Below are positions 51,001 through 63,000 of a DNA stretch of 64,000 nucleotides, piece after piece; the first letter of the stretch is position 1; every line of letters begins with the position of its first letter. The DNA lies in NCBI RefSeq assembly GCF_963662255.1, contig NC_085053.1:4879718-4943717 (forward strand), in the 5' to 3' direction. Origin of the DNA: Cinclus cinclus (lineage: Eukaryota > Chordata > Aves > Passeriformes > Cinclidae). The position numbers and the translations under genes are program-made. A model generated the notes under the pieces. That model saw only the letters and a program-made list of their open reading frames with translations, ran no database searches and was not told the DNA's origin.

Positions 51001-54000
51001 TTTTTTAGGATAGTTGTGTTTGTGTGTACTGATAAAGATTTGGTCTTGCTCCTACAGCTGTCTCATTTCTGCAAAAGCATCCCTCTCAAAGTACTATTTA
51101 TTGTGGAGTTTTCTTTGTTTGAGAACCAGTCTGGGGAAAACCAAATGGAATATATATGTGGTATTCTTAATGGGAGTGCATAAAGTAATAAATAACAAAT
51201 TTTCTTTCTTGAAATATTGCCTCCTTGGTCAGTAATATCTCAAGGAGGAGCAGAATGACTGCTGGTATTTTCAGCATCTGTGGTTTCAAATAATTTCAGT
51301 AGAAAAGTACTGCATCTGCTTTCTTCTGGGAGCATGATGGAACTGTACAAGTGGGTCAGGTAGAAAGCAGATAACAAATACTGGGAGTTACAACATAAAA
51401 TATATACAGAAAAAGATCGTGAAATTCCTAGAGATTTGAGTGGTAGTGAGAATTGAAGGATGTTGTACATAGCTGCAGGAATTCCTCCTGCCTGGCTGCC
51501 CAAGCTCATCCCATATACCCAGGGACACCTGGTGTGTGGCAGCGCAGCACTGCCTGAGGTCACCGTGGGCTCCAGGAGCTGGGGCTGCGACCCCAGGTCC
51601 CCCTGGAGCTGGTGCCACTGGCATGGGGTTCCTAAACCCCTGGTCTGACTCTAGCAGCTGACACCCAGTCTACTTACAACAGTGCTCTAGTAGTGGCACT
51701 TAATATTTCCAGGGCTACAGAGAAGGAACAGGGGCTAAGGTTACCCTGGGAGACTTAAAGAAGGGATTTACTAGTGAGACAACAAGCTGTGCTGGTCAGG
51801 TCAGGGCTGGGGCAGACAGGGCACTGGCTGGTGGTGCTTTACAGGGGACAGGCCCCTTTTACGCCCCTTCCTATCTATTCCACCCTTTTCTTCTCTCTGA
51901 TTCACTTCCCTGCATGTTCCTTCATGAGTTTGCTAGCTGGCCCTCACCCCCACCGTAGCAGGGACCTTGGATTTGTGTCCTTACCAGCTGCACAGTCTGG
52001 GCTGGTCCTCTGCAATGATGCTGGTGACTTTAGGTGCCCTTCAGTCAGCATGAGGAGTGGCTGTTGGCATTGTCTGCTGTCAGGGCTGTCTGTGTACTGT
52101 GTTTACTACCTCCCCCTTTCCTATCCTATTTTATGAAGTCTTTAATCAAGTAAGAGCATGGATGCTTTCTCCTTCCACATTTTTGTATAGAATCCATCAT
52201 GAAAAGAACTCACTAGTGGTGCTAACACTAATGGTGTTAACTTGGTTCCGTTGTTGCTGCTGGAAGAATTTAATGCTAACATATTTTTTTCCATAACTTG
52301 TAAAAATCTACTGCATAACTCAGATTCTGCCAGGTGGGGTCACACCTGGGGCAGAGATCACACTCGGAGGCCTGTGGTGGTCCTATCTCCCTCCTATTCC
52401 TGTGACACTCTCCCTTGTTGGTTGTGCTCAGAGAGCACAGAGCTGCCTGTTCTCATACAGGATGTGATTTTTCATCCTACAGGATGTGGTGGTTTGGCTC
52501 TAGACCAGGTGTGACCTTGTGATGTGAGCTCCTGGCAGGTAGCTCAGCATCAGCGAGTGAGGCTAATGCCCTGGGTTCTGTTAGTGGCTCCAGAAAGGAA
52601 GGTGAAACCTGAGTTATTAAATAATTCAATACATTTAATATTTAACCCCATCCTATTAGATAAATAATTAAATACTAAAATTACACGCCAAATTTTTTTG
52701 TTCCGTAGCGTGCCTAAAGTTGTTAATCAGGAGCGCACAGATGCCGAAAGGTTGCCAGACGTGTCTCTCACACCCTTGTTCCGTGTTCCCCAGAGCCCCC
52801 GCCCGTGCTCCAGGTGCCCGCTAACGTGACGGTGGTGCCCGGGGCCGGGGCGGTGCTGAGCTGCCTGGTGCTGAGCGCGGGGCGCTACAACCTGACGTGG
52901 CAGCGGCACGGGCGGGACGCGCGCCTGCAGGACCCGCTGCGGCTCCGGCTCCTGGCCAACCAGTCCCTGGAGGTGAGGCCAGCCCGGCTGTCGGACGCGG
53001 GCGGCTACAGCTGCACCGCTGCCAACGAGGGCGGATCTGCCACGGCTTCTGTCTTCCTCACCGTGCAAGGTAACGACGGCACACCGCGGCGGGGCTCGCT
53101 TGGCGGGGCTCCTGTCGGAACAGCCTTGGACGGGCACATCCCTGGAAGTGTCCGAGGATGGACGCAGCTTGGAGCAACCTGGGATGGTGGAAGGTGTCCC
53201 AGCCTATGGCAGGGGGTGGGATGAGAGGGTCTTTAATATCCCTTCCAACCCAAACAATTGCGTGATTTCATGAAAAATCAGTCAGAACCAAAAGGCAGCG
53301 TGAGCGAGACCAAACAAATCTAGGTCTGGGCTTTTGCTGTATACCAACAAATTTAAAGAAAAAATTTAGCAACAATTAGCAACAAAAAATAGCAACAAAT
53401 TTAAAAGAAAAAAATATAAATGCAATAATTGGTATCGCAGCAAATATTTTTAAAATTTTGAAGTAATGCAGTATTTTTTTTTTCTATTTGCCCTGAGTAT
53501 GTGGAGATTTGAACTTTGGTTCTTTGTTGCCTGTCTGTGGGTGGGGAGAGACAGAACTCAAAATTGTATAGAAAGAAAATGTTTCTGTCACTTGCAGGTG
53601 ATTCCAACAGATTTCTGCTTGTGATGCTGCTGGATCATGTTCTGTGAAGAGGGGGACATTCATTAATTAACCTTTCTGCTCTTATTTTAGTAATTTGTTA
53701 GCTAATGGAAAACTTAGAATTATGGAAAAAAGACATTTTGGATTGATTATCTTGACCTAAGGTGCTCCAAAACAGACGTAGAAAATGGAGTTGTAACCCT
53801 TACTAAAAGGATATAATTTTTCCTGTATCGGTTGCCAAGTGTGGAACCAAGTGTGTAGGGCCTAGCACAAGATACAGCAGAATTGTGTTTTTTCAATATC
53901 TGTTTGAATTACCCTTAGATTGCTACAGCAGAGTTTTAACTTAATTTCTAACTAACTTAGATTTCTCTAACCTAAATTTTTAGCAAAGCTAAAAGGAAAA

Positions 54001-57000
54001 AAGTAATGAAGAAACCTCAACCCCCATGCATTTGGAAAACTGATTTTTGAATTGTACAGAATTTTTCCATCAATCCACTCATTCAAGCATGTCAGAGGGA
54101 TCAAGAGAAGTGCCTTTCTCCCTCGTTCATCTCTTCCTGGGATTTAGGTTTTCCTCCCTAAAGTCTGTAGCTCAGCTGGGAGCTTTAATACAATGACCAA
54201 ATTGCTTCTGGTGGTTTTTTCTAGTAGAGCTGAAGAAGTTTTAGTGCTGCTGCTACAGAATATTGAGTTTCAAATCACTTCTTTATGTAGAATGCTTGTA
54301 TCAAATAGTTGGGAATTGCATTTTGGCTGGTACTGGTAGCTTTCATATTTGAGAGAACCCTCTTGGGCAGCTCAGAGTCAAGTTTTCTTTATTTTTTGTA
54401 AAGGATGCTTAGAACAGAATAAATGCATAGAAAACACTAAACTGCAGCTGAATTCAACTTTCACAGTGCCTGCCTCTTTTGTTTGGAAAAAGTAATCTAC
54501 TGTCAGCCTGCCTGATGGCTGCATGTGGGAGCTGAATGGTATTCGAATGGTTTGCAAGTATTGTTACTTGTGATCATTTTAATTTGCCTGGACAAAATTA
54601 TTTCCATCAAATTTCTGGGGTACTCACTGTGTAATTGTCATGTACAATTTATAGTTCTTGTTAGGGTCTGGAGTAGTTTTCAAAAAATAGCTTTTATTTG
54701 GCAGCAAAGAGTGAAGGGTGGCCAGATGTAAGAGCTACAACTTTATGGGCTTGTCATTATTAACATGCCAAAGAGGGAAATTTGAAATCTTGTTAACTGA
54801 TGGAGATGGGTGCGTGCTTTGTGTAGATGTAAGTAATTTAGAACATCAAATTAAATTCATCCTGAAGCCCTTTATTATTGTTGGACCAGCTCCACGTAGA
54901 TCTCTGAATTTTGGATCGTAAGAGAGTAAACATTGCTTTCATCCCTGTTTTCTCTCTCAGGGGGAGTTAAGGCAGAGAACAAATGCTGGTGGTTCTAAAA
55001 ATAACCCAGCATCTGCTTTTCCTACTACAGGGGATTGTAGTGAACCCTTGTTTTGAAAGTGTTGGGTTTGATGCTGCTGTTTCTGGAAGAGAACATTCAT
55101 GTGACTCCTGTGCCAGCAGCTGTGCAAATACAGCCTGGAGTCTTCGTGGGGCTGACTTTGTGCCCCAGTTGTGTGCTCCGTGCTTGGGAGAACACACTGT
55201 GTCCCCAGCCTTTCACTGCTCCCCACGACTGGGACACAGGTAGGGCACAGCCCTGTGTGAAACCTGGGCCTCTCTGTAGGCTGGGGGTACTGCCCAGAGC
55301 GCTCTGTCTGGCTGGTTACACTGCTCTGCAATCTTTGAAATACTGCGGAAATGGGGAAGAGAATAAGACTGAAGTACTACTGATTCAGTTGCTATTTCAA
55401 ATCTAAAGTTAATTAAATGCAAGGTGTCTGCATTTAAAGAATCAAAAGCAGCTAAAGAATCAAAAGCAGTTTAGGGCCTTCTGTGCTTCTCTGTAGGCTG
55501 TTCTTTGGAACTATTTGAGACTTGGAGCAACCTGGTCTGGTGGAAGGTATCCCTGCACATGGCAAGGGATAGCGTAAGTAATCTCTAAGGTCCCTTCCAA
55601 CCCAAACTATTCTGTGATTCTGTTTCTTCACTTGCAACATCTGGGTGCCCCTCTGGAGACTACCAGGACAAGGGATGCTACAATACAGCACACCTTGCAC
55701 CTTGGTGGGGATGAGAAGGGATTGGGAAGGGCATCAACTGGCAATTTGGTAGCTAAGTAAGGCAACTGAGAAGTGAATAAAGGCAAGATCATTTGTGAAG
55801 GTGATATTAATTTTTAATTAGGTTCACTTAGTTGATGCCAGAAAAACTGATGAATGTGACTGGCTGATTGGTGCTGAAGGTTTCTTTTTGTTTATCCCTC
55901 TTTATATCTCTTATGGAATCATGGAATGATTTGTGTTGGAGACACCTTAAAACCATGGGCAGGGACACCTTCCACTATCCCAGGTTGCTCCAAGCCCTGT
56001 CCATGCTGGCCATGGACACTTCCAGGGATGGGGATGCACAGCCTCTCTGGGTTAAAAATGACTGAATTCTATTGAGTTCACCAATTGCTTTTCTCGTGGA
56101 AACTCCCCCGAAATCCATAACATGCTTTACAATTGTTAACACTGCAGATTCTCTTCTCTTCCACTTGTGTGTCTGCACGTATATTGTGACTTTCATTCTT
56201 ATCCCTCAGGTTACATTCTGACGATTGACCTACCTGGAGGTCTGTGGGCTTTAGTATCCAGTAGTCTGAATAAATGTCATAGAATCACACAATGGTGTGT
56301 ACTGGAAGGAACCTTAAAGGTCAATTTGTTCTGACCCCTGCCATGGGCAGGGACACTTTCCACATTGCTTATTGTCTGGTGTTTGTCAGAATTGTCTCTC
56401 TTGTTGCTTTTTTAACCCCATCTCAGGAAGGCCAATACCTGAATTCTGTCCTAATGCCTCTTATAAAGATGATTTAGTCTGAGACTTTGATTAACTGTGC
56501 CAGTGGAAACGAGTGGGCTCTGATCTTCATTGGGTTGCTTTCTCACCATGGAGCTATTTGAAAATGGGAATATTGTAACCTGTGTTTTCTAACAAGACAT
56601 TTTTAAATGCTGCTTTAAATTTATTTTGGTAGAACCTCCAAGGCTTGTAATTTCACCCAAGAACCAGACTTTTACAGAAGGTTCTGAAGTGTCCATCAGG
56701 TGTTCTGCCACGGGTTACCCAAAGCCAACAGTTGTGTGGACGCTCAACGATGTGTTTATCACTGGCTCCAGCAGGTGGGACTTGAAGTTGTCTCCATTTA
56801 TTTTAATATCATATGTGAGAAGGAAAGTTGGAATAGTGCCAAAATATTCTAATACTTTAATTGGATTCTGTGAGTTTTGGAAATAGTACCTGAATTTTCA
56901 CATTGATAACTCTTTAATTGCAATAACCTCATCTCTAACAGAGAAACACTTTAATACTCCAGGTTTTTTTAACCAGATTAATTTATGTAGTTTTCACAAA

Positions 57001-60000
57001 ATGTAGTGCTAGATATAATAGTACTAATAGTATTTATAATGAGGAAAAAACCCATAAACACCTATTTATAAACCACCTGCTCATGCTGCTGTGGCTGCTT
57101 GGAGTGTGGATATAACCATTCATCTTTCTAATAATTTTTCTTGGTCCTCTGTGCGTTCCCAGGTACAGAATGACCCCAGAAGGCACCTTAATCATAAGAA
57201 AGGCAATTCCCAGAGATGCAGGAATTTATGGCTGTTTGGCAAGTAACTCAGCTGGGACAGAGAAAGGAACATCCACCCTCACATACATCGGTAAGTGAGA
57301 AAAACAATATAATGAAATTAAAAAAATAAACTAATTCATCATCAGGGAGGAGGAGCTGTTAAAATGAGTAGAACCCTGCAGAACATACTAGTAGAAATTT
57401 CAAAAACCTCAAAAGATATGTTGAACAGCTTACAAATGTCCTTTTCGTTTTCTGTTCAAACCTGTGTAGTATTGTTAGGTAGTATTTGGAGCTTGATGCT
57501 CTATCTAAAAAGAAAGCTTTTTAGGTTAAAAAACTTTCTTAGGTTAAATAAAACCCCTAAAATAGGGCCTTACTATGGGATGGACTGGGAAACCTGAGTG
57601 ATTCTTTAGAAAAGAAATTGTGTTTCTGTATCAAAATACTGTGTTAAAAGATTGATAGCAGAGTATTAAACTGTTTTATTACTGACATCTGGCTGGAGGA
57701 GGAGAATGACTCTTCACGTTTGTTCACTCACTTTCTGCATGGTGAAACTTTTCTGATTTTGTCCTTATATTTCCTGTACATTCTGCATATGATTCAGGTG
57801 CTCTGGGCAGGACTTTACTTTTCCTTGTTTCTCAGTGTTTATCTTCAACTTTTATGCCTGTTGGACTTCTAATGCAAACATTCTTCCATATAACAAGAGA
57901 AAATTAAAGTCTTTATAACTTGAAAATTAACTATACTTTGGGGGAAGAGCTCATTTTTTTCTGTCTTGTTTCTTTTTAGAGGAGCCAACATTGACTGTAG
58001 TTCAGAGTGAAATTCTGGTTGGTCTTGGAGACACGACTGTTATGGAGTGTAAAACAACTGGACTCCCACCCCCCCAAGTGAAATGGTTTAAAGGTGTGCT
58101 CATTGCTTGGTGATTGAGTCATTTATTTAGCAGCAATATTTAGAACAATGATCTGGAAGTGACTTAATTTCTCTCAAGAGCATTATGTTGCATTTAACCA
58201 GGGACAGACCTGTGAAATTCTCTGAATCTAGAAGAAAAGCCGTTGACCTCTACGGCATAAACTCCTGTTTCTATTTAATTATGGTGAATTAACTCACCAT
58301 AATTAATAATAATAGTAGCATAATTGCTAATAACACTAAAACAGAGCTGAGCCTCCTGCCTGCTTAAATAAGGTTCATTCTTTCAGAAAATGTTTAGCTT
58401 TTTGCTACAAAAATCACAAAATGTTTTTCTGTAACCTTTCTTGTTCTGTTTTCAAGTAGCCTCTAATTAGATAAGGAGAAATACAGCCTGACACACTGTA
58501 CTAATGCTGATCTCTGCCCAGAGGTACTTGGGTTTGTGTTTGCCTTGTGGAACCAATAAATAAAAAAGGATGTATTTAATGTAGTAATGAACTTTCCCTC
58601 TCAGTTGAGTGGGAGTCAGAGTTCTCATCTGCTGAATTCACACAGCTGTTGGATGCTGTTTTGTTGGGATAATTTTGATAAATATAGGTATACATTTGAT
58701 ATAAACAGTTATATTGCCTTTTTCTGTCTGGACTTAGGTGACTTAGAGTTGAGGCCATCAGCATTTCTTGCAATTGATACTCACCGAGGTCTTTTGAAGA
58801 TCCAGGAAACACAAGACCTGGATGCTGGTGACTATACGTGCGTGGCCACCAATGAGGCAGGGAGGGCTGCTGGCAAGATAACTCTGGATGTTGGCTGTAA
58901 GTAGTTAAAACCTGTGTGGGACACACTCAGATTGCAGAGTTTCTGTGCTGGTCAGGGAGTGGTGCTTTGGCTCCCTGAACCTTCCTAACAGATCTCTGTG
59001 TGTGCTGGGAACACCTTTTGGTGGTGTTGGCTGAGCGGTTTCCCTGCCCCATTTGGACTCTAGCTTGGAATCGCGGAATGGTTTGAGTTGGAAAGGACCT
59101 TAAAGCTGTTTCCAGCCCTGTCTTGCTTCTTTTGCAAAGTATAAGAATTATGGGGAGGAGGAGGAGGAAGCTGTTCAAGCCTCAACCTAACAGAATTCTC
59201 AAATAGAGAGCTAATTACACCAACTTGAGTTACTATGTGAGGTTACTGTAATTTAGCCCTTCCTCGCCTCTTTTCCTAATTCTTTCCATCTGCCTGTGGC
59301 CTGACACATTGCATCCTGTTAAATGTTCCTGTCAGGCACATCTGCTTTCTGAACAAATGGCACTGTTTGCAGAGACACAGAATTTAGCAATGCTGATGCT
59401 TAAGGTGTTTCTAGAGTTGGGAAAGTTAGAAGAAAACCAGTGCACGGTGGAACATAGATTGAGGTCATCAGTGGTGTTGGAGAAGGGGATTGCTGTGTTG
59501 CAGTGCTCACTTTCTGTGTGTGCTCTCTCCCCAGCTCCCCCCGTTTTCACGCAGGAGCCGAGTGATGAATCCGTGGATCTGGGCTCCAACGTGACGCTTC
59601 CATGCTACGTGCAAGGCTACCCTGAGCCCAGGGTCACGTGGAGGAGGCTGGATGGGGCTCCCCTCTTCTCCCGGCCCTTTGTGCTCAGCTCCAGCAGCCA
59701 GCTCAGGACAGGCGCACTGGCCATCCAGAGTAGGTAGACTCAGCCTTAAAAGAACAGAATTCCATGAGGATCCAAGACATTTGCAAGTTACTACGTGATG
59801 CTATTAAATTAACTGTGTAAAAAGACTGGGTTCTTATCCCAGACTGTGTTTGTGATATTGACATCATTGCTGTTGACGTGCAGTTTATTTGGCTGTGAGC
59901 CTGTGAATTCAGTTGTGTTTGGTCATTGGCTTCAATCTTCTTCATTCAAATTAATGTATCTTTGTTGAAAAACATGTGGGCTATAGTCTCTGATCCTGAG

Positions 60001-63000
60001 GAGCCACGAAATTACATTTTTGGTGGGTCTTTTTTGTTTTTGTTTTTTTTTTTTTTTTTTTTTTTTTTTTTGTTTTTTTTTTTTTTTTGCTTTGGTTGGT
60101 TGGTTTTCTTTTAGCAGAGAGTTGGCTCCAAACTCAGTGTTTTAGACCCATCCTAATTTGGGTAATAATAAAAAACTTCGCAAGTGGCTTTGTGATTTTG
60201 ATTATTTTGGGGCATTTCAGTCATTCTTATGCTAAGCAATATTATTCTGTTTTCTTAATTAGCTTTTAATTCCTTTCTATATTTTCATTCCTTCTCTACT
60301 TGGTGGCTGATAGAAAGGAATGCTCTGTTTCAAACTGAATGTTTGAAGGTGTGAGAGACAAGGACACGGTGTCCATGTGGAGAAGGAGGGGCTGGCTGTC
60401 CATGTATCATTTCAGATGCTGCAGTCAGCTCTTTCCTCCCCCTGTAGATCTGTGGGTCAGTGATGAAGGGACTTACGTCTGTGAAGCTGAGAACCAGTTT
60501 GGAAGGATTCAGTCCCGGCCAGCCACGGTCACAGTGACAGGACTGGGTAAGAGCAGTGCATGGCAGTGGGAGCTGCTGGTGTTTGGGCAGCATACAGGAT
60601 GCCTGGGGGTTATGTCCATACATGCTGACTTACCTGTGTGCTATATTTATGTGCCATCCATACAAACTGAATTAGAAAACATTTACATGGAATATTGTAA
60701 TTGATTTTGGTGGACTTTGCTTGTTAGAACATTTTTTTGACTGGCTGCACCAACTGGAATTATTTCTACCTGCAGTTCTAGCTTGGACCTTAAAGAAGTG
60801 ATTTATCCTGTGCTTTCTTTCTTATTCCTAAGTAACTTTATTGAGGAATGAAAAATCACCATCATGATGAATGCTAATGATGGGTTTCCTGCCATTTAAT
60901 TAATCTTTAAAAAGCGAGTAAAAAAAAGGCAGCGATGAACGTGGTTTTGTCAGTGTTGAGATAGGTGGGAAGGAATCTTGGAGATCCAAGAAGACAGTAA
61001 ATGTCAGGGCTTGACCACAGAACCCCACAGTGGTTTGGGTTGGAAGGGACCTTAAAGCCCATCCAGTTCCACCCCCTGCCATGGGCAGGGACACCTTCCA
61101 CTAGCCCAGGCTGCTCCAAGCCCCATCCAACCTGGCCTTGGACACTTCCAGGGGATCCAGGGGCAGCCACAGCTTCTCTGGGCACCCTGTGCCAGGACCT
61201 CACCACCCTCACAGGGAACAATTCCTTCCCAATATCCCATCTAACCATATTCTCTTTCAAATATCCATGCTGTTAGAGGCTTGGTTGTTATCTCAATGTG
61301 ACAGCTGGCAATAAAAGGAAAAATAATCAATGGAATGTGTACATGTGCATGAGGATAAGAACAGAGTCTCTCTGCCATCAAAGAAACCATTTGTTAACTT
61401 CAAACTCATTGCAAGAGCCAGTAATACCAATGGTGTTTGATAGACATGGTTTTACCTGTTTAAAAGTATTATTTAATGCCTGGTACTTAATTTCTCAGCC
61501 TTGTGCCCAGGCGTGCTTGCTGTTGGCTTTTCACAGAATGTGCAGAGTTTCTGCTGAGCTCTGACCTCTCTTCTGATCCTTCACAATTTTATGCCCAGTG
61601 GAAATTACAACTTGTTTTTAGTCCTCTCCAAACCCAGCATCTTCCACTTGCTGCCATTCCTTAGGCTAAGGATCACTGTTCATATATTTCCCCTGTTTCC
61701 CATCTCTCCTGTGCTATCCCTCCCCTACATTTGTTTTTTCTTTTCATGTCTTCAATTTAATACTAATTTAATTTAGTGCTTTGCATAAATACATAAAAAT
61801 TCCTAGTAATTTCTTCTTGTTCTTCCTTTTGTTCAAGTCACTCCTCGGATTGGAGCAAGCCCTGCCACAGCCAATGTCATTGAGGGCCAGCAGCTCACTT
61901 TGCCTTGTGTTCTGCTTGCTGGGAACCCCATTCCAGACAGGAGGTGGATTAAAAACAATGTGGTGGTAAGATTGCTTTGTTTCCTGTAAGATTTATTGGC
62001 AGAGGAAAGCTACAGCTGACATCTCAAGGCATGATAACAGCTTGGTTTAATTTACAAATTTAATATGATCACTGTCCATGCCAGGGAATTTCTGATCCTG
62101 AAGTACAGATGAGGGAATAGGAAATGGCAGCGAGGGATGTGGAGGTCTAGAAGAGAACTTGGAACCAAAGTATTTGTGAATTATCCTTTTATCTTCTGTT
62201 TTGCTTGCTTTCAAAGGAGTTTTATGCATTTTTTAGCTAATGAGCTTCAGCCTTGGACTCTGAATGTGGGAATGCTAGTGGAATATACCTATTAGATTGA
62301 CAAAAGTAGTTCTTTTAAAAATAAAGGTACCAGAAAATTTCTGTAGATTCAGGATGTTTTAGCGTCTTGCCTTTTGCTGTTGCTGATGGACTGAGGTAAA
62401 TACCAGTATCCTTGGTCCATGTCCTCCTTTCCTGCTGGTGCTCTACCCGCAGCATAAATGAGTGTATTTTCTTTCCCTCTTGGGAATATACCATTGCCAG
62501 TTTATATCTCTTGCAGACACAACTAGGTGATCTCTGTGGTCCCTTCCCACCCAAACCACTGAGAAATTCTAGAAAGATGCTGTAGACACCACACCTGGGT
62601 TGGTTGTGTGTGTGAAACTTCAGTTATTCAATACTAAAATTTCTGACTTTACCCTATGAAGCTGCTTTTTATCTTTGTTTCCAATTTCTCCCTAAACCCC
62701 TTTCTGCACAGCTGGAATTAAAATATTGTCACAAAATACCTAATTTATTGTCACAAAGCAGAACCTGGTGCTACCTGACTCCTGTTCAGGTTTCCTGCTC
62801 AGTTTAGGTGTCTCTGGGAATCACTGGCTTTTCCTTAGGCTGTGCAAGGAGCACAGGCTGTAAGCTCTGTGAGAAATACTGGCAGGATCCTCCTTGTTGA
62901 GTTGCTAATTCCTCTCTCTAGTAGTGCTGGTTTCCTGTCATTGTAAACTGCTGGGAAAAGCTGTGCTCCAAGGAAAGCGTTGGAGTAAGTTATATTTAGA

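Larger units (their letters stand above)
48368..52793 (+). other. HMCN1: HMCN1 intron 10
   Basis: Intron of 4.4 kb. Holds an old CR1 piece at 49248, an ATT/GTT trinucleotide tract at 50942-50984, and a GC-richer unassigned segment at 51470-51640. Confidence 0.9.
53070..56632 (+). other. HMCN1: HMCN1 intron 11
   Basis: Intron of 3.56 kb with four CR1 3' ends (53136, 55516, 55913, 56277), the densest CR1 cluster in the gene part. A-rich local duplications built on TAGCAACAA occur at 53370-53400. Confidence 0.9.

Noticed and set aside
61001..61276. Open frames around 61.0-61.3 kb
   Set aside because: Explained by the CR1 copy; similar translated phrases recur at 33.1 kb and 40.9 kb on either strand.
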